Numbered from the stretch's first letter, positions 26,301 to 34,985 are shown. The stretch is DNA of 64,000 nt from WTJY01 sp045105475 (GCA_045105475.1 JBGCDP010000066.1:1-64000), one strand, 5' to 3'. Notes: generated by a model not told the origin, from the sequence alone. A program made the numbers and translations.

Positions 26301-27836
26301 ATCGTTTTGGTAGACGACGGTGGCATTTACGATGACATCGCCAATGATGGGGTGTATGGCTACAGCTATGACCGCATTAACCGGCCGATTGCTGTCGATG
26401 AATTGCTGGGGCACTCTTGGACGTTTGACATTCAAGCGATAGGGGTGAACAACAGCGGCAACGCCTTTACTCGTCACAAAAGACTCAGCTACACCCCATT
26501 TGTACGCGAAAAAGAGGGGACGCTCGACAATGAGGGTGATGGGATGATTGACCGTTGGGAGAACCGTTTTGAGGGGACCCAAGCCGGTGTCGCTGACGGA
26601 GACAAAGATCCTGACGAAGATGGGTTGACCAACAAAGAAGAGTTTGAATTGGGAACCAATCCTGACATGCCAGACACTGATCATGGTGGTGAGCTAGATG
26701 GTAGCGAAGTAAAACAGGGCCGAGACCCACTCTATACGGCCGACGATAAAATGTCACCGCTCACCAATTTCTGGATCGAAGAGTTGCCAGAAAGCGTTAT
26801 TTTGCACTTTGATTCCCGGCCGGAATACAAGTTTGTCCGTGTCTTCCGCCGCACAGGGTTAGCCGGTGCATTCGTCAATCTAGGTGATTTTGATCCAACA
26901 GGTGGAGCCGTTCTCATCAAAGGGCTCGTCAATGACGAAGATTACTTCTTCATGATCCAGCCGGTAGGTGAATCTGATGTGACCGGCCGTAAGACGGTCA
27001 AGCTGTACGGTGAACCGGCCAAAGATCCGTTTGAGCCAGAAGGCGTTGTGATGATCAACAATGAAGATAAGTATACGTCTCAGATCAATGTCAAGCTCCA
27101 GTTCCAAGGAGTTACAGCGGCCGATGGGTCACTCGATGTCAGCCATGTTCAAATCAGCAATTCGGCCGATCTCAACGGCCAGCCATGGCAACCATTTAGC
27201 AGAGAAATAAATTGGGCCATCGACCCTAACCCCCAGACAGATTTGGCGATGGTATACGTTCGCTTCCGCGACAAAGCCGGAAATGTCAGCGACACCATTT
27301 ATGGCGATGGCATTTTGTACCAGCCGATGGTAGCGGTGCCGTGGCCGGGCAGCTTTGACTTTGGCTGGTTGGTCTCAGTTGTGAAGAGCAACTACTTTAA
27401 GCAGTTCAACGTTCTTTTCTCACCGCTGAATGGGGTAGATTTAAGTTTGCTCAACACGAGCTCCAGAGCGGCCCAAGCAGAGGAAGAGCCACCAGTGATT
27501 CTATTTGGCGGCCGAGCGTTCACGATCGAGGCCACTGAGCTTGAAGGCAAAGTTGAGGTGCCGGTCACTCAGTTTGAAGAAACTTATAGCTTCACGCTAA
27601 GCTACGAAGATTGGCAATGGCAAAGCGGTGGAATCGGTGATGAAGAGACGCTCAATGTGTACATCGACACCGGTAAGGGGTGGCAACCGCTGCTCCCATG
27701 TAACGGTTGTAGCCATGACACAAAGACAAATGAGTTTGTGATTGTGACTGACTTAACGGGTGACTTTTCCCTATTGGGCGAAGGTGCTAAAGAACCGGAA
27801 GTCATGCAGATTTATCTGCCGTTTATAGCAAGGTAG
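23328..27836 (+). CDS. Giant secreted protein: HExxH peptidase-like domain, von Willebrand A domain, calcium-type repeats
   Basis: A 1502-residue exported protein. A signal peptide (1-30) is followed by an Asp-rich thrombospondin-3-like stretch (about 50-110), a gluzincin-like segment with HELWH (197-201) and a Glu in WVIEGQARF 19 residues later (E217), and a vWA domain with MIDAS DRSGS (647-651) reaching to about 870. Further on come a vWA-associated beta-domain, a second TSP3-like stretch (DGDKDPDEDGLTNKEE), an FnIII-like region and a C-terminal IYLPFIAR. The ATG at 23328 lies nine bases after AAGGAG; the TTG at 23322 is too close to it. Cell-surface adhesion with proteolysis is a reasonable inference. 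Confidence 0.85.
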   Translation: MPYKKSLMTTSLVMLTMITAIGIAYAVGNPGFLEESTADIPGGDNTYEVWYTTDCNGGADCECDLDNDVDSDEDSVLDTDSPNDCIATVDSDTDGIFDTGPDADTDGILDVVDLDWAGGGDGSGIVESVPRSVQQTVDRYVDDWGLKNPFWGTEDNRGIFIYDIGYYGLAAGDGSGEELDTEWMLTQAPEPRGTVLHELWHNTQFAYGLGGGSWVIEGQARFLQDKVFDDLDNKVGSRYHNSVNSYLGNTTYVVKEDRDDDGTDEFSQAKGLLGASYNASLWWAYIADQAGTDFAGTAGDGMDAIFEVLKQADDDGRQGVHAVDHVLQDTIGQGFDDTFWDFSVANYAKEYDLTELDHSYLGNRDPETVFKYSDEKRTSPDMLIYDQSEKQVLTIAEVYAGASGRVDGFDSDVDDPDAMSAYGYNTIEFPIGPDCQLAYWRVIGDPGSTFMHSFMLIQSDTNGDSQEEVVSLWQSEGPEFARAAWTFGKTATGGGPRITKVAAIVATGGQPHGYDWEAGCTQVGLDISVPTTDNPAYVGDPADLGRFLVWARVTGSAGTSSFVAGLDWEDDFEVTVGGEDATILNGGYVGNQYWLSVQAPTIAGASIGDKFDLQVSVGPADVAGASDTETDAIIYDLLQTDKVLVIDRSGSMGDNNKLESAKTAARLFADTTQKFDTLGVVSFSDDATQEFPLSLIPDQDDAANVRANAQDAIDDITDDAATSIGDGLAMGQGMLNTGGDPDNQWVMVLLSDGIENKDLFWSTVKPAIVNEKTFVHAIALGHDADEALMSEIAQSTCGAVWQDQCYHFIDESGVNRANSSVNAAGGLPNALADLYRRIQESVAGHQRIWQDQGTLSGSETILLEIKEDGMRDALLSVNWAEKGNPINATLSGGGVTFTKLEDEQNHTVFYADKLPPGTYELQLTATNGASAWIGSLSGRMIKGTEMHAFMGTSRLPGLPVQLQISLTDEKGPVRGAEVTAEVRHPDGDVKTIVLVDDGGIYDDIANDGVYGYSYDRINRPIAVDELLGHSWTFDIQAIGVNNSGNAFTRHKRLSYTPFVREKEGTLDNEGDGMIDRWENRFEGTQAGVADGDKDPDEDGLTNKEEFELGTNPDMPDTDHGGELDGSEVKQGRDPLYTADDKMSPLTNFWIEELPESVILHFDSRPEYKFVRVFRRTGLAGAFVNLGDFDPTGGAVLIKGLVNDEDYFFMIQPVGESDVTGRKTVKLYGEPAKDPFEPEGVVMINNEDKYTSQINVKLQFQGVTAADGSLDVSHVQISNSADLNGQPWQPFSREINWAIDPNPQTDLAMVYVRFRDKAGNVSDTIYGDGILYQPMVAVPWPGSFDFGWLVSVVKSNYFKQFNVLFSPLNGVDLSLLNTSSRAAQAEEEPPVILFGGRAFTIEATELEGKVEVPVTQFEETYSFTLSYEDWQWQSGGIGDEETLNVYIDTGKGWQPLLPCNGCSHDTKTNEFVIVTDLTGDFSLLGEGAKEPEVMQIYLPFIAR

Positions 27837-27857
27837 GCTTAACAAGCTGACAGACAA

Positions 27858-27900
27858 AAAGCCCTGTGGATTGTGTAAATCCACAGGGCTTTTATTTTTA
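27858..27900 (+). terminator. Strong intrinsic terminator
   Basis: A 12-bp stem (GCCCTGTGGATT at 27861-27872 with its complement at 27878-27889), a 5-nt loop, flanking A and T runs and a T-rich tail. It closes the giant secreted-protein gene. Confidence 0.92.
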
Positions 27901-28028
27901 ATCTCAGAAACTGACTTTTGAATAAACAATAGGTTTTCACAAAACCCCTCGAATTTAGAATAATGATTCGTTGAAATTCGGCAGATTTATTGTCAATAAA
28001 CCTCAATTGAAACTCAGGTTAAATGGTT

Positions 28029-29918
28029 TTAATTTTCAGGCAGTGCACACCGAAACCCGACCGTTGCCAACGGCACATTCGGATCAATTCGATCACGTGT
28101 TGTCGTTAACAGCTCATCAACCCCAGTGAACCATGACCCGCCCCGGACAACCTTCGCATCACCAGATGCGGGGCCACGTGGGTTTTGCGGTGGGGCCTGC
28201 TCGTAATAATCTCGTTCGTACCAGTCATCCACCCACTCTTTGACGTTACCCAACATATCGAACGTCCCAATCGGCGAAGCGCCTTCAGGGTAACTGCCAA
28301 CTGGGGCTGTATCCCCATGTCCGTCGTTAAACTCAAAATCACGGTCAGCCCTCGGGCAATTGCTATCACAATAATTTAGACGTGTTCCATCAAACTCTTC
28401 ACCCCATGGGTAGAGGGTTCTTTTTAAGTCGGTTGGATCGTATCCGGCCGCCCGTTCCCATTCAGCCTCTGTTGGCAAACGGGCACCTCGCCAATCACAA
28501 AAGTTATTGGCCATTTCCCACGTCACATAAATAGCTGGGTAGTCGTCCCATGCAGAAGAGCGCCAATCATAATCATCATGATAGGTCGCTCCGTTCCCCA
28601 GCGGTTGGCATCGATTGGCTTCGACACACTGCCGATATTGCTGATTGGTCACCTCAGTCTCATCGATGTAGTAGGAGTCTAGGTTAATCAAAATCGATGG
28701 ACCTTCGTTCGGTTCACCATCGTTGTTGCCATAGCGAAAAACCCCACCTGGCATATAGATCATGCGCATACCGCTGCGGCTAATCAGTGGAGCCGGGGTC
28801 GCTGTCGGCCCTAAAGTTGGATTGGGGGTGTTGGTTACAGTTGGAGCCACGGCCGTCAATGCGGCGATCACTTGCGATTCAGTGGTGGCCGTTGCAGCCT
28901 CCACACTACCTCCGTCAAGCGTTTGCTGATTAAAGTAAGCAATCGCCAAAACAGAAGTTAAAAATATAAAAAAGACAGAGGCTAGACCCACAAAGACACG
29001 TTTTTGAATCTCACGCTTACGCCGAGTAGACTTAAGCTGAGGCATTTCGCGTGACCCACTCCTTGAGTCAGAAAAGGTTCCCATCCGATGGGATTTGGGC
29101 GGCGTATCGCGATCAAACGCAAGGGATGCATTTTCAAAACCACGACTTTCCGGCCGGTGTAGGCTGTCAACAAATGATTGAACTGATGCAAAGCGTATAT
29201 CAGGGTCAATGCCCATCGCTCGGCTAGCAACAAGTGATAGATGGGGCAATGCATCAGGATTAATCTCACGGGCCAGCGGCATCGCGCGCATTTCAACTTC
29301 GCGCTGAATCGGGTCAGGTGGGCGGTCACCGGTCAGCAGGGTGAACAATGTTGCACCCATGCTGTAAATGTCCGCCTTAAAATCAACTTCATTGTGCTGT
29401 TGGCGTTCGGGGGCAGACAGACGCTTGTCGGACGGGGGCAAATCTAATCCCACAAAACCATAATCGACCAGATAAATAGCGCCATCAGGGGTCATGCGGA
29501 TATTGGCAGGTTTGACATTGCCATGGATCAGCTTTTTTCCATGTAAGGCTTCGAGTGGCTCACCTATATCGTTCAATGCTTGAATAATTAGCTCAGATGG
29601 CAAGCGGTTGTATTGTCCAAGCAGGTCTTGCAGGCTAACCCCATCCACAAAGGTCGTGACCATATAGTGATTGATATCATCCAGCACAAATTGGTCACGA
29701 ACGGCGGGGAGTTTCGGATGCTTGACGGCCGAAAATTTGCGCACCTCACCCCGGAATTTACGTGCCACAGCAGGATCGGTGAGCACCATTTCCTTGATAG
29801 CCACCTGATTTTTTTCACCAACATCCCACCCACGATAGACGGCCCCATATTTACTTGATGCGAGTTTTTCAACGATGCGGTAACGCTTGTGCAAAATGTC
29901 GCCCGGACTTAATACCAT
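28029..29918 (-). CDS. Protein pseudokinase fused to a formylglycine-generating-enzyme-like domain
   Basis: A 629-residue membrane protein. Residues ~12-270 have the Ser/Thr kinase fold with ATP Lys42 and a DFG-like DYG (152-154), but the glycine loop is degraded (LASSKYGAV) and the catalytic loop reads HGNVKPAN (132-139) so the catalytic Asp is Asn134. One membrane helix (about 309-330) and a Pro/Thr linker precede an FGE/SUMF1-like domain (about 386-629) with MPGGVFRYG, YYIDETEVTNQQYRQC, RLPTEAEWERAA, MLGNVKEWV and VVRGGSW. The Cys pair of true formylglycine-generating enzymes near the C-terminus is absent. It is divergent from the phosphomutase trio. I read it as a sensor/scaffold rather than an active kinase. 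Confidence 0.85.
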   Translation of the reverse strand: MVLSPGDILHKRYRIVEKLASSKYGAVYRGWDVGEKNQVAIKEMVLTDPAVARKFRGEVRKFSAVKHPKLPAVRDQFVLDDINHYMVTTFVDGVSLQDLLGQYNRLPSELIIQALNDIGEPLEALHGKKLIHGNVKPANIRMTPDGAIYLVDYGFVGLDLPPSDKRLSAPERQQHNEVDFKADIYSMGATLFTLLTGDRPPDPIQREVEMRAMPLAREINPDALPHLSLVASRAMGIDPDIRFASVQSFVDSLHRPESRGFENASLAFDRDTPPKSHRMGTFSDSRSGSREMPQLKSTRRKREIQKRVFVGLASVFFIFLTSVLAIAYFNQQTLDGGSVEAATATTESQVIAALTAVAPTVTNTPNPTLGPTATPAPLISRSGMRMIYMPGGVFRYGNNDGEPNEGPSILINLDSYYIDETEVTNQQYRQCVEANRCQPLGNGATYHDDYDWRSSAWDDYPAIYVTWEMANNFCDWRGARLPTEAEWERAAGYDPTDLKRTLYPWGEEFDGTRLNYCDSNCPRADRDFEFNDGHGDTAPVGSYPEGASPIGTFDMLGNVKEWVDDWYERDYYEQAPPQNPRGPASGDAKVVRGGSWFTGVDELLTTTRDRIDPNVPLATVGFRCALPEN

Positions 29919-30088
29919 GCGGAAATTCTACCTGAATTTAGCATTTCAGCATTTCGGCTTAGCCAGTTATCAGGTTTTGGTTTACTAAGCGGGTTGATAG
30001 TCAGTGTCAATGACTAGTTTGCAAACAATTGCGAGTGCGGAGCAGGCCAAACGTCCAATCTTTAACCGTGGGTCACTGGGTCCTAGAA

Positions 30089-30097
30089 TGTGATAAC
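30089..30097 (+). promoter_or_regulatory. Extended -10 element close to the phosphomutase start
   Basis: TGTGATAAC fits TGn plus a -10 hexamer and lies nine bases before the ATG at 30107, so the transcript could begin at or within a few bases of the start codon. No -35 or Shine-Dalgarno is seen. Confidence 0.35.
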
Positions 30098-30106
30098 ATT
30101 ACCCGT

Positions 30107-30739
30107 ATGGCAATCATTATCCTTCTGAGACATGGTGAAAATGAATGGGTGAAAGAGAACAAACTGGCTGGCTGGATTCCAGGCGTTCACCTAAACGAAA
30201 ACGGCCGGAAACAAGCGCAAGATGCGGCCGAGCGCTTGGCCCATCTGCCCATTACAACCCTCTATTCAAGTCCTGTTGAACGCTGCGTAGAGACGGCCGG
30301 AATTTTGGCTGAAAAAATCGGATTAGAAATCATCGAGCTCCCAGAAGTGGGCGAAGTGCGCTATGGAGATTGGGAAGGGGAAAAGATTGCAGAGCTGGCC
30401 AAATTGCCCGAGTGGCACGTAGTGCAATATGCACCTAGCCGACATGCCTTTCCAGGTGGTGAGTCGATGCGGGCGGTCCAAAACCGCATGGTCGATGCGT
30501 TAGAATTACTAGCCCAAAAACATGGAGATGAGATGATTGTGGTTTGTGCACATGCAGACCTTATCAAAATGACTTTGGCTCATTATTTGGGCACACACAT
30601 CGACCTTTTTCAGCGTATCGTCATTTCTCCATGCTCAGCAAGCGTCATCATGCTCGGAGAAAAAGGTCTTATCAGAGTAATGCGGGTCAATGACACTGGA
30701 CTCATTCCAGCACCACCTAAAAAAAATAACAATGGGTAG
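30107..30739 (+). CDS. Histidine phosphatase-family protein (MSMEG_4193-type phosphomutase)
   Basis: A 210-residue histidine phosphatase. The phosphoacceptor is in LLRHGENEW, with the second Arg in SSPVERCVETA, the acid Glu region YGDWEGE and the C-terminal His in VCAHADLI. Of the phosphoglycerate-mutase superfamily branches it fits the MSMEG_4193 family (TIGR03848) because the next two genes encode that family's constant neighbours. Substrate unknown. The frame continues to 30029, but the conserved sequence starts at the ATG at 30107. There is no Shine-Dalgarno; a -10-like element lies just upstream. Confidence 0.88.
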   Translation: MAIIILLRHGENEWVKENKLAGWIPGVHLNENGRKQAQDAAERLAHLPITTLYSSPVERCVETAGILAEKIGLEIIELPEVGEVRYGDWEGEKIAELAKLPEWHVVQYAPSRHAFPGGESMRAVQNRMVDALELLAQKHGDEMIVVCAHADLIKMTLAHYLGTHIDLFQRIVISPCSASVIMLGEKGLIRVMRVNDTGLIPAPPKKNNNG

Positions 30740-30812
30740 ATGTTTGATTATCGATGTTAGCAGGTCATGCACCTGTATCTAATATCCGACATCTATTATC
30801 TAATTTTAGAAT

Positions 30813-31328
30813 ATGGCAGAACAAATCGAACTTAATCCAGCAACACACATCACCATTGGAACAATTGGCGAACCGGGGAACCGCACATTTTACTTGCAAG
30901 GAAGCCAAGGGCAGCATGTTGTTTCGCTCATTATCGAAAAAACGCAGGCTGCGATGATCGCTGAAGCGATCGAAGGGCTCATGAAGGATGTTGCGGCCGA
31001 TCATCCTGAACTCGCCACGGCCGAGACAGAGCTTCTAACCGTTGATACCCGACTTAGGGAGCCAGAAGTCGTTTTATTCCGGGCTGGAAATTTAGGGCTA
31101 GGGTTCAGTGAAGAATCAAAACGAATCATTATTGTCGCTTATGAGATTGTTGAAGAAGGAATTGAACCAGATATGGTGAGCTTTTGGGGCACGTTTGACC
31201 AAATGCACGCACTCATCAAGCAAGCCCGCGCCTTAGTAAAATCGGGCCGGCCGATTTGCGGAAACTGTGGCGACGCAATTGACCGGGAAGGTCACTTTTG
31301 CCCTCGACGCAATGGGCATAACCATTAA
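30813..31328 (+). CDS. DUF3090 (TIGR03847) family protein with C-terminal zinc ribbon
   Basis: A 171-residue protein of the DUF3090 family. The family core reads ITIGTIGEPGNRTFYLQG near the N-terminus, and the C-terminus carries CGNCGDAIDREGHFCPRRNGH, a four-ligand zinc-ribbon-like motif (CxxC...C plus His). The biochemical role is unknown. It lies between the phosphomutase and the SCO1664-family gene, the order conserved in Actinobacteria and Chloroflexota, so the three are likely co-transcribed and act in one process. Confidence 0.88.
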   Translation: MAEQIELNPATHITIGTIGEPGNRTFYLQGSQGQHVVSLIIEKTQAAMIAEAIEGLMKDVAADHPELATAETELLTVDTRLREPEVVLFRAGNLGLGFSEESKRIIIVAYEIVEEGIEPDMVSFWGTFDQMHALIKQARALVKSGRPICGNCGDAIDREGHFCPRRNGHNH

Positions 31329-31347
31329 TCGTCATTCATAAATCTCC

Positions 31348-32109
31348 ATGCTTGAATCTGAGATTCTCCACCACCTAACTCACGGCACCATTGAAATGGA
31401 TGGGTATGTGCCGTGGGGGTCAAATTATACGGTTGTGGTCACTTCAGTTTATGAGAAAAATGAGATGACGGCCGTTTATAAGCCACGCAAAGGGGAAAGG
31501 CCGCTGTGGGACTTTCCAACGGGGACATTGTGCAATCGGGAGAGAGCTGCGTTTTTAGTCAGTCAAGCGGCCGAATGGAACATTGTGCCACCTACAGTTT
31601 TGACAAAGGGGCCGCAGGGATTAGGCTCACTCCAGCTCTTTATCGAGCACGATCCTAACGTTCATTTCTTCAATTTTGAAAATAAAGAAAATCTGCACGA
31701 CTCGCTAAAAAAAATCTGCCTATTTGATGTCATTATTAACAATGCAGATCGCAAAGGTGGCCATGTCATTCAAGAGGATGTGTCAACTACCGGCGACGAA
31801 CTAGATGCAGGCGATGCGGACAGATTGTGGGCCATTGACCACGGTATCGCTTTTCATGACGAGCCGAAATTACGGTCTGTGATTTGGGATTATGCAGGTG
31901 AACCTATTTCAGAAGATTTATTAGACGCTTTAGCCAGATTAGAGTCTAGCTTAGCCAGTTCGGCCGAAGATAGTTTGGGTGTGCAATTACGCCAGCTTTT
32001 AAGCGAAAGAGAGATGCAGGCATTCGGCCGACGCATTCAGCGTATGCATCAAATCAGAGTTTTTCCAGAGCCCGGCCCCGGCCGACCGTACCCTTGGCCA
32101 ATGGTCTGA
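31348..32109 (+). CDS. SCO1664-family (TIGR03843) protein, phosphatidylinositol-kinase-like fold
   Basis: A 253-residue protein of the SCO1664 family, distantly related to PI3/PI4-kinase-like folds. Likely nucleotide-contact residues are the Lys in VYKPRKGERPLWDFP, the catalytic-loop-like FDVIINNADRKGGHV (Asn-x-Asp-Arg-Lys), and IDHGIAFH in place of the DFG-type metal motif. A kinase or nucleotidyl-transfer activity is plausible and would complement the phosphatase two genes upstream, but no substrate is known. Only 19 bp separate it from the DUF3090 gene. It ends before a shared terminator. Confidence 0.87.
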   Translation: MLESEILHHLTHGTIEMDGYVPWGSNYTVVVTSVYEKNEMTAVYKPRKGERPLWDFPTGTLCNRERAAFLVSQAAEWNIVPPTVLTKGPQGLGSLQLFIEHDPNVHFFNFENKENLHDSLKKICLFDVIINNADRKGGHVIQEDVSTTGDELDAGDADRLWAIDHGIAFHDEPKLRSVIWDYAGEPISEDLLDALARLESSLASSAEDSLGVQLRQLLSEREMQAFGRRIQRMHQIRVFPEPGPGRPYPWPMV

Positions 32110-32112
32110 TTT

Positions 32113-32162
32113 AAAAAAAAGGCCATTCCGATGTGCGCTCGCAAACCAGAATAGCCTTTTAT
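32113..32162. terminator. Bidirectional terminator between the trio and ppdK
   Basis: AAAAAAAAGGCCATTC and GAATAGCCTTTT form an imperfect stem with A and T runs on both sides and an inner TGCG/CGCA hairpin, suited to stop transcription from both directions. Confidence 0.75.
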
Positions 32163-32165
32163 AGT

Positions 32166-34985
32166 CTATTTCGCTTTTGACTTTGATTTAGACTTCTTGC
32201 TACTACCATTCTTCCCATCGCTATTCGCAGCCGCTTTCTGCTGAGCCTTAATCGAAGCCTTCATTGAGACAGGGACAATTTCCTCGTGGTCACGCTCACG
32301 TTCTTGCTCCATCAAAACCGCTTGAGCGGCCGATAAACGAGCAATTGGGACCCGATAAGGAGAACAGCTCACATAATCAAGCTTCAAGCTATGGCAGAAC
32401 GCAATACTCTTTGGTTCGCCACCATGCTCACCACAAATCCCGATCTTCAAATCGGGGCGAGTGGCGCGGCCACGTTCAACACCAATCTTAACTAACTCAC
32501 CCACCCCTTCTTGATCTAATACTTGGAATGGATCATTTTCCATCACTTTGTTGGCGATATAGTGTGATAAGAATCGGCCGCTGTCGTCACGGCTTAACCC
32601 AAACGTTGTTTGCGTTAAGTCATTGGTGCCAAAGCTGAAAAAGTCAGCGTGTTTAGCGATACGGTCGGCTGTTAATGCCGCCCGCGGCAGCTCAATCATC
32701 GTGCCCACCATAAATTTAAACTTCAGGCCGTATGAACCACGGACTTGAATTGCAGTATCTTCAACCAATTTTCGCTGGCTTTCCAATTCCAAATCAAGAC
32801 TAACCAATGGGATCATGATTTCAGGCTCTACCCAAATCCCTTCGATTACAGCTTCAGAAGCTGCCTCCATAATCGCCTTCGTCTGCATAATGGTTACTTC
32901 TGGGTAAACCATTCCCAAACGACAGCCACGGTGGCCCAACATCGGGTTAGACTCACGCAATTGCTCAATCCGATGCAAAAGCTCTTCCTTCTCGACGATT
33001 TCTTTGAGCAATGCATCGATTTTGGGGAAAGAATCAGCCTTTTGCAACGAGAGTTTTAATCCTGCTATTTCAGCCTGTAGCTCATCATAGTTTGGAAGAA
33101 ACTCATGCAACGGGGGATCAAGCAAACGGATCGTCAGGGGTAGACCATCCATCGCTTTAAATATTTCGTAAAAGTCTTGTTTTTGGATCGGAAGCAGCTT
33201 ATCGAGGGCGACCTGCCTTGAAGCCAGGCCGTTGGCCAAGATCATTTCACGCATGAGGGCCAAACGCTCCTCGCCAAAAAACATGTGCTCGGTCCGGCAT
33301 AAACCGATCCCTTCAGCTCCAAATCCACGCGCGATCTCTGCATCATGGCCAGTATCTGCATTGGCTCGTACTTTTAGAACGCGAATTTCATCTACCCATT
33401 CCATGAGGGTGTCATAGTATTTACCCAATACCGGCTGAATCGTTTCGACTTGGCCGAACAAGACTCGGCCGGTTGAGCCGTCTATGGTCACCCAGTCTCC
33501 ACGGCGAACTTCAAATTTGCCACTGCGGAAAAAGCCTTCGCGCAGGTCAATCGCAATTGTTCCTGCTCCAACCACACACGGGGTTCCCATGCCACGCGCA
33601 ACCACGGCCGCATGCGAGGTCATTCCACCTCTTGCCGTCAAGATCGCTTCGGCCACTGCCATCCCATGGAAATCATCAGGGCTGGTTTCATGCCGTACCA
33701 AAATAACTGGATGGCCCGCTTCAGACATCTCTACCGCTTCATCTGGGTCAAGCGCCACATAACCGGCCGCCGCTCCGGGGCTGGCTGGCAAACCGGTCGT
33801 AATCACGTCTGCATCGGTGTTGGGATCAACCATCGGATGCAGAAGCTGGTCAAGCTGTTGCGCATTCACACGCTTTACCGCTTCCTCTTTGGCGATTAAG
33901 CCTGACTGCACCATCTCAACCGCAATACGTACAGCGGCCGCACCTGAGCGTTTACCCGTACGGGTTTGCAATAGCCATAGCTGATTTTCTTCAACCGTAA
34001 ATTCGATATCTTGCATATCAAGATAGTGAGTTTCAAGTTTGCGAATAATATCGATGAGTTGAACATAGACTTCTGGCAATTCGTCAGCCAGCTGCCGGAT
34101 CTGATTCGGGGTTCTGATTCCAGCAACCACATCTTCACCTTGGGCATTTAGGAGATACTCGCCAAATACGACTTTCTCCCCTGTTGAAGGGTTACGGGTA
34201 AATGCAACCCCCGTGCCACTGTCCCACCCGAGGTTCCCAAACACCATCGCCTGCACATTGACGGCGGTCCCTAAATCACTTGGGATATGATTAATTCTGC
34301 GATAATCAATCGCACGTCGGCCGTTCCATGAGTCAAACACGGCCGAAATCGCCATCCTCAACTGCTCATATGGATCTTGCGGAAACTCTTGGCCGTGTTG
34401 ATCAGAGAAAATAATTCGTTTGTACGCTACGATAATTTTTTCGAGCAATTCTGGGGTCAGATCCGTATCGCCGCCGCCCTCAGTTTGTGATTTAAAGCGG
34501 TTAAAGACGCGATCAAACTTTTCAGTTTCAACCCCCATCACAATATGGCCAAACATCGAAATAAAACGACGATAAGCATCTAATGCAAAACGACGATCTT
34601 TCATCTTTTTGCCAAGCCCCTCTACCGTTTCGTCATTTAATCCAAGATTCAAAACGGTGTCCATCATACCTGGCATCGAAATGGAGGCGCCAGAGCGAAC
34701 AGAAACAAGTAATGGGTTTTTAGGATCACCAAATTTCTTTTTGGTCTTCTTTTCTATATCAAGCAAAGACTCTTTTGACTGGCTCCACATCCCCTCAGGA
34801 AATTGTTGATCGTAGGCAAGATACGCGTTACATGCTTCTGTGGTAATCGTAAACCCAGGGGGGACAGGCAAACCGGCCGTTGTCATTTCAGAGACATTCG
34901 CACCTTTACCACCAAGCAATGCCTTCATGCTGGCATTCCCTTCTTGAAATAAGTAGACCCATTTATGATCGCGGTTTAAAAACAT
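32166..34985 (-). CDS. ppdK: Pyruvate, phosphate dikinase
   Basis: A 939-residue PPDK: N-terminal ATP-grasp (GGKGANVSEMTTAGLPVPPG near residue 27), swivelling phosphohistidine domain with GGMTSHAAVVARGMGTP (His458) and C-terminal PEP/pyruvate TIM barrel with GLCRTEHMF and GFGTNDLTQT-like SFGTNDLTQTTFG. It interconverts pyruvate, ATP and Pi with PEP, AMP and PPi, in the cytoplasm, for gluconeogenesis or PPi-driven glycolysis. The enzyme is usually 870-900 residues; the excess is a C-terminal Lys/Ser-rich, low-complexity tail. AGGAG precedes the ATG. A perfect CRP-type dyad lies 53 bp upstream. Confidence 0.96.
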   Translation of the reverse strand: MFLNRDHKWVYLFQEGNASMKALLGGKGANVSEMTTAGLPVPPGFTITTEACNAYLAYDQQFPEGMWSQSKESLLDIEKKTKKKFGDPKNPLLVSVRSGASISMPGMMDTVLNLGLNDETVEGLGKKMKDRRFALDAYRRFISMFGHIVMGVETEKFDRVFNRFKSQTEGGGDTDLTPELLEKIIVAYKRIIFSDQHGQEFPQDPYEQLRMAISAVFDSWNGRRAIDYRRINHIPSDLGTAVNVQAMVFGNLGWDSGTGVAFTRNPSTGEKVVFGEYLLNAQGEDVVAGIRTPNQIRQLADELPEVYVQLIDIIRKLETHYLDMQDIEFTVEENQLWLLQTRTGKRSGAAAVRIAVEMVQSGLIAKEEAVKRVNAQQLDQLLHPMVDPNTDADVITTGLPASPGAAAGYVALDPDEAVEMSEAGHPVILVRHETSPDDFHGMAVAEAILTARGGMTSHAAVVARGMGTPCVVGAGTIAIDLREGFFRSGKFEVRRGDWVTIDGSTGRVLFGQVETIQPVLGKYYDTLMEWVDEIRVLKVRANADTGHDAEIARGFGAEGIGLCRTEHMFFGEERLALMREMILANGLASRQVALDKLLPIQKQDFYEIFKAMDGLPLTIRLLDPPLHEFLPNYDELQAEIAGLKLSLQKADSFPKIDALLKEIVEKEELLHRIEQLRESNPMLGHRGCRLGMVYPEVTIMQTKAIMEAASEAVIEGIWVEPEIMIPLVSLDLELESQRKLVEDTAIQVRGSYGLKFKFMVGTMIELPRAALTADRIAKHADFFSFGTNDLTQTTFGLSRDDSGRFLSHYIANKVMENDPFQVLDQEGVGELVKIGVERGRATRPDLKIGICGEHGGEPKSIAFCHSLKLDYVSCSPYRVPIARLSAAQAVLMEQERERDHEEIVPVSMKASIKAQQKAAANSDGKNGSSKKSKSKSKAK

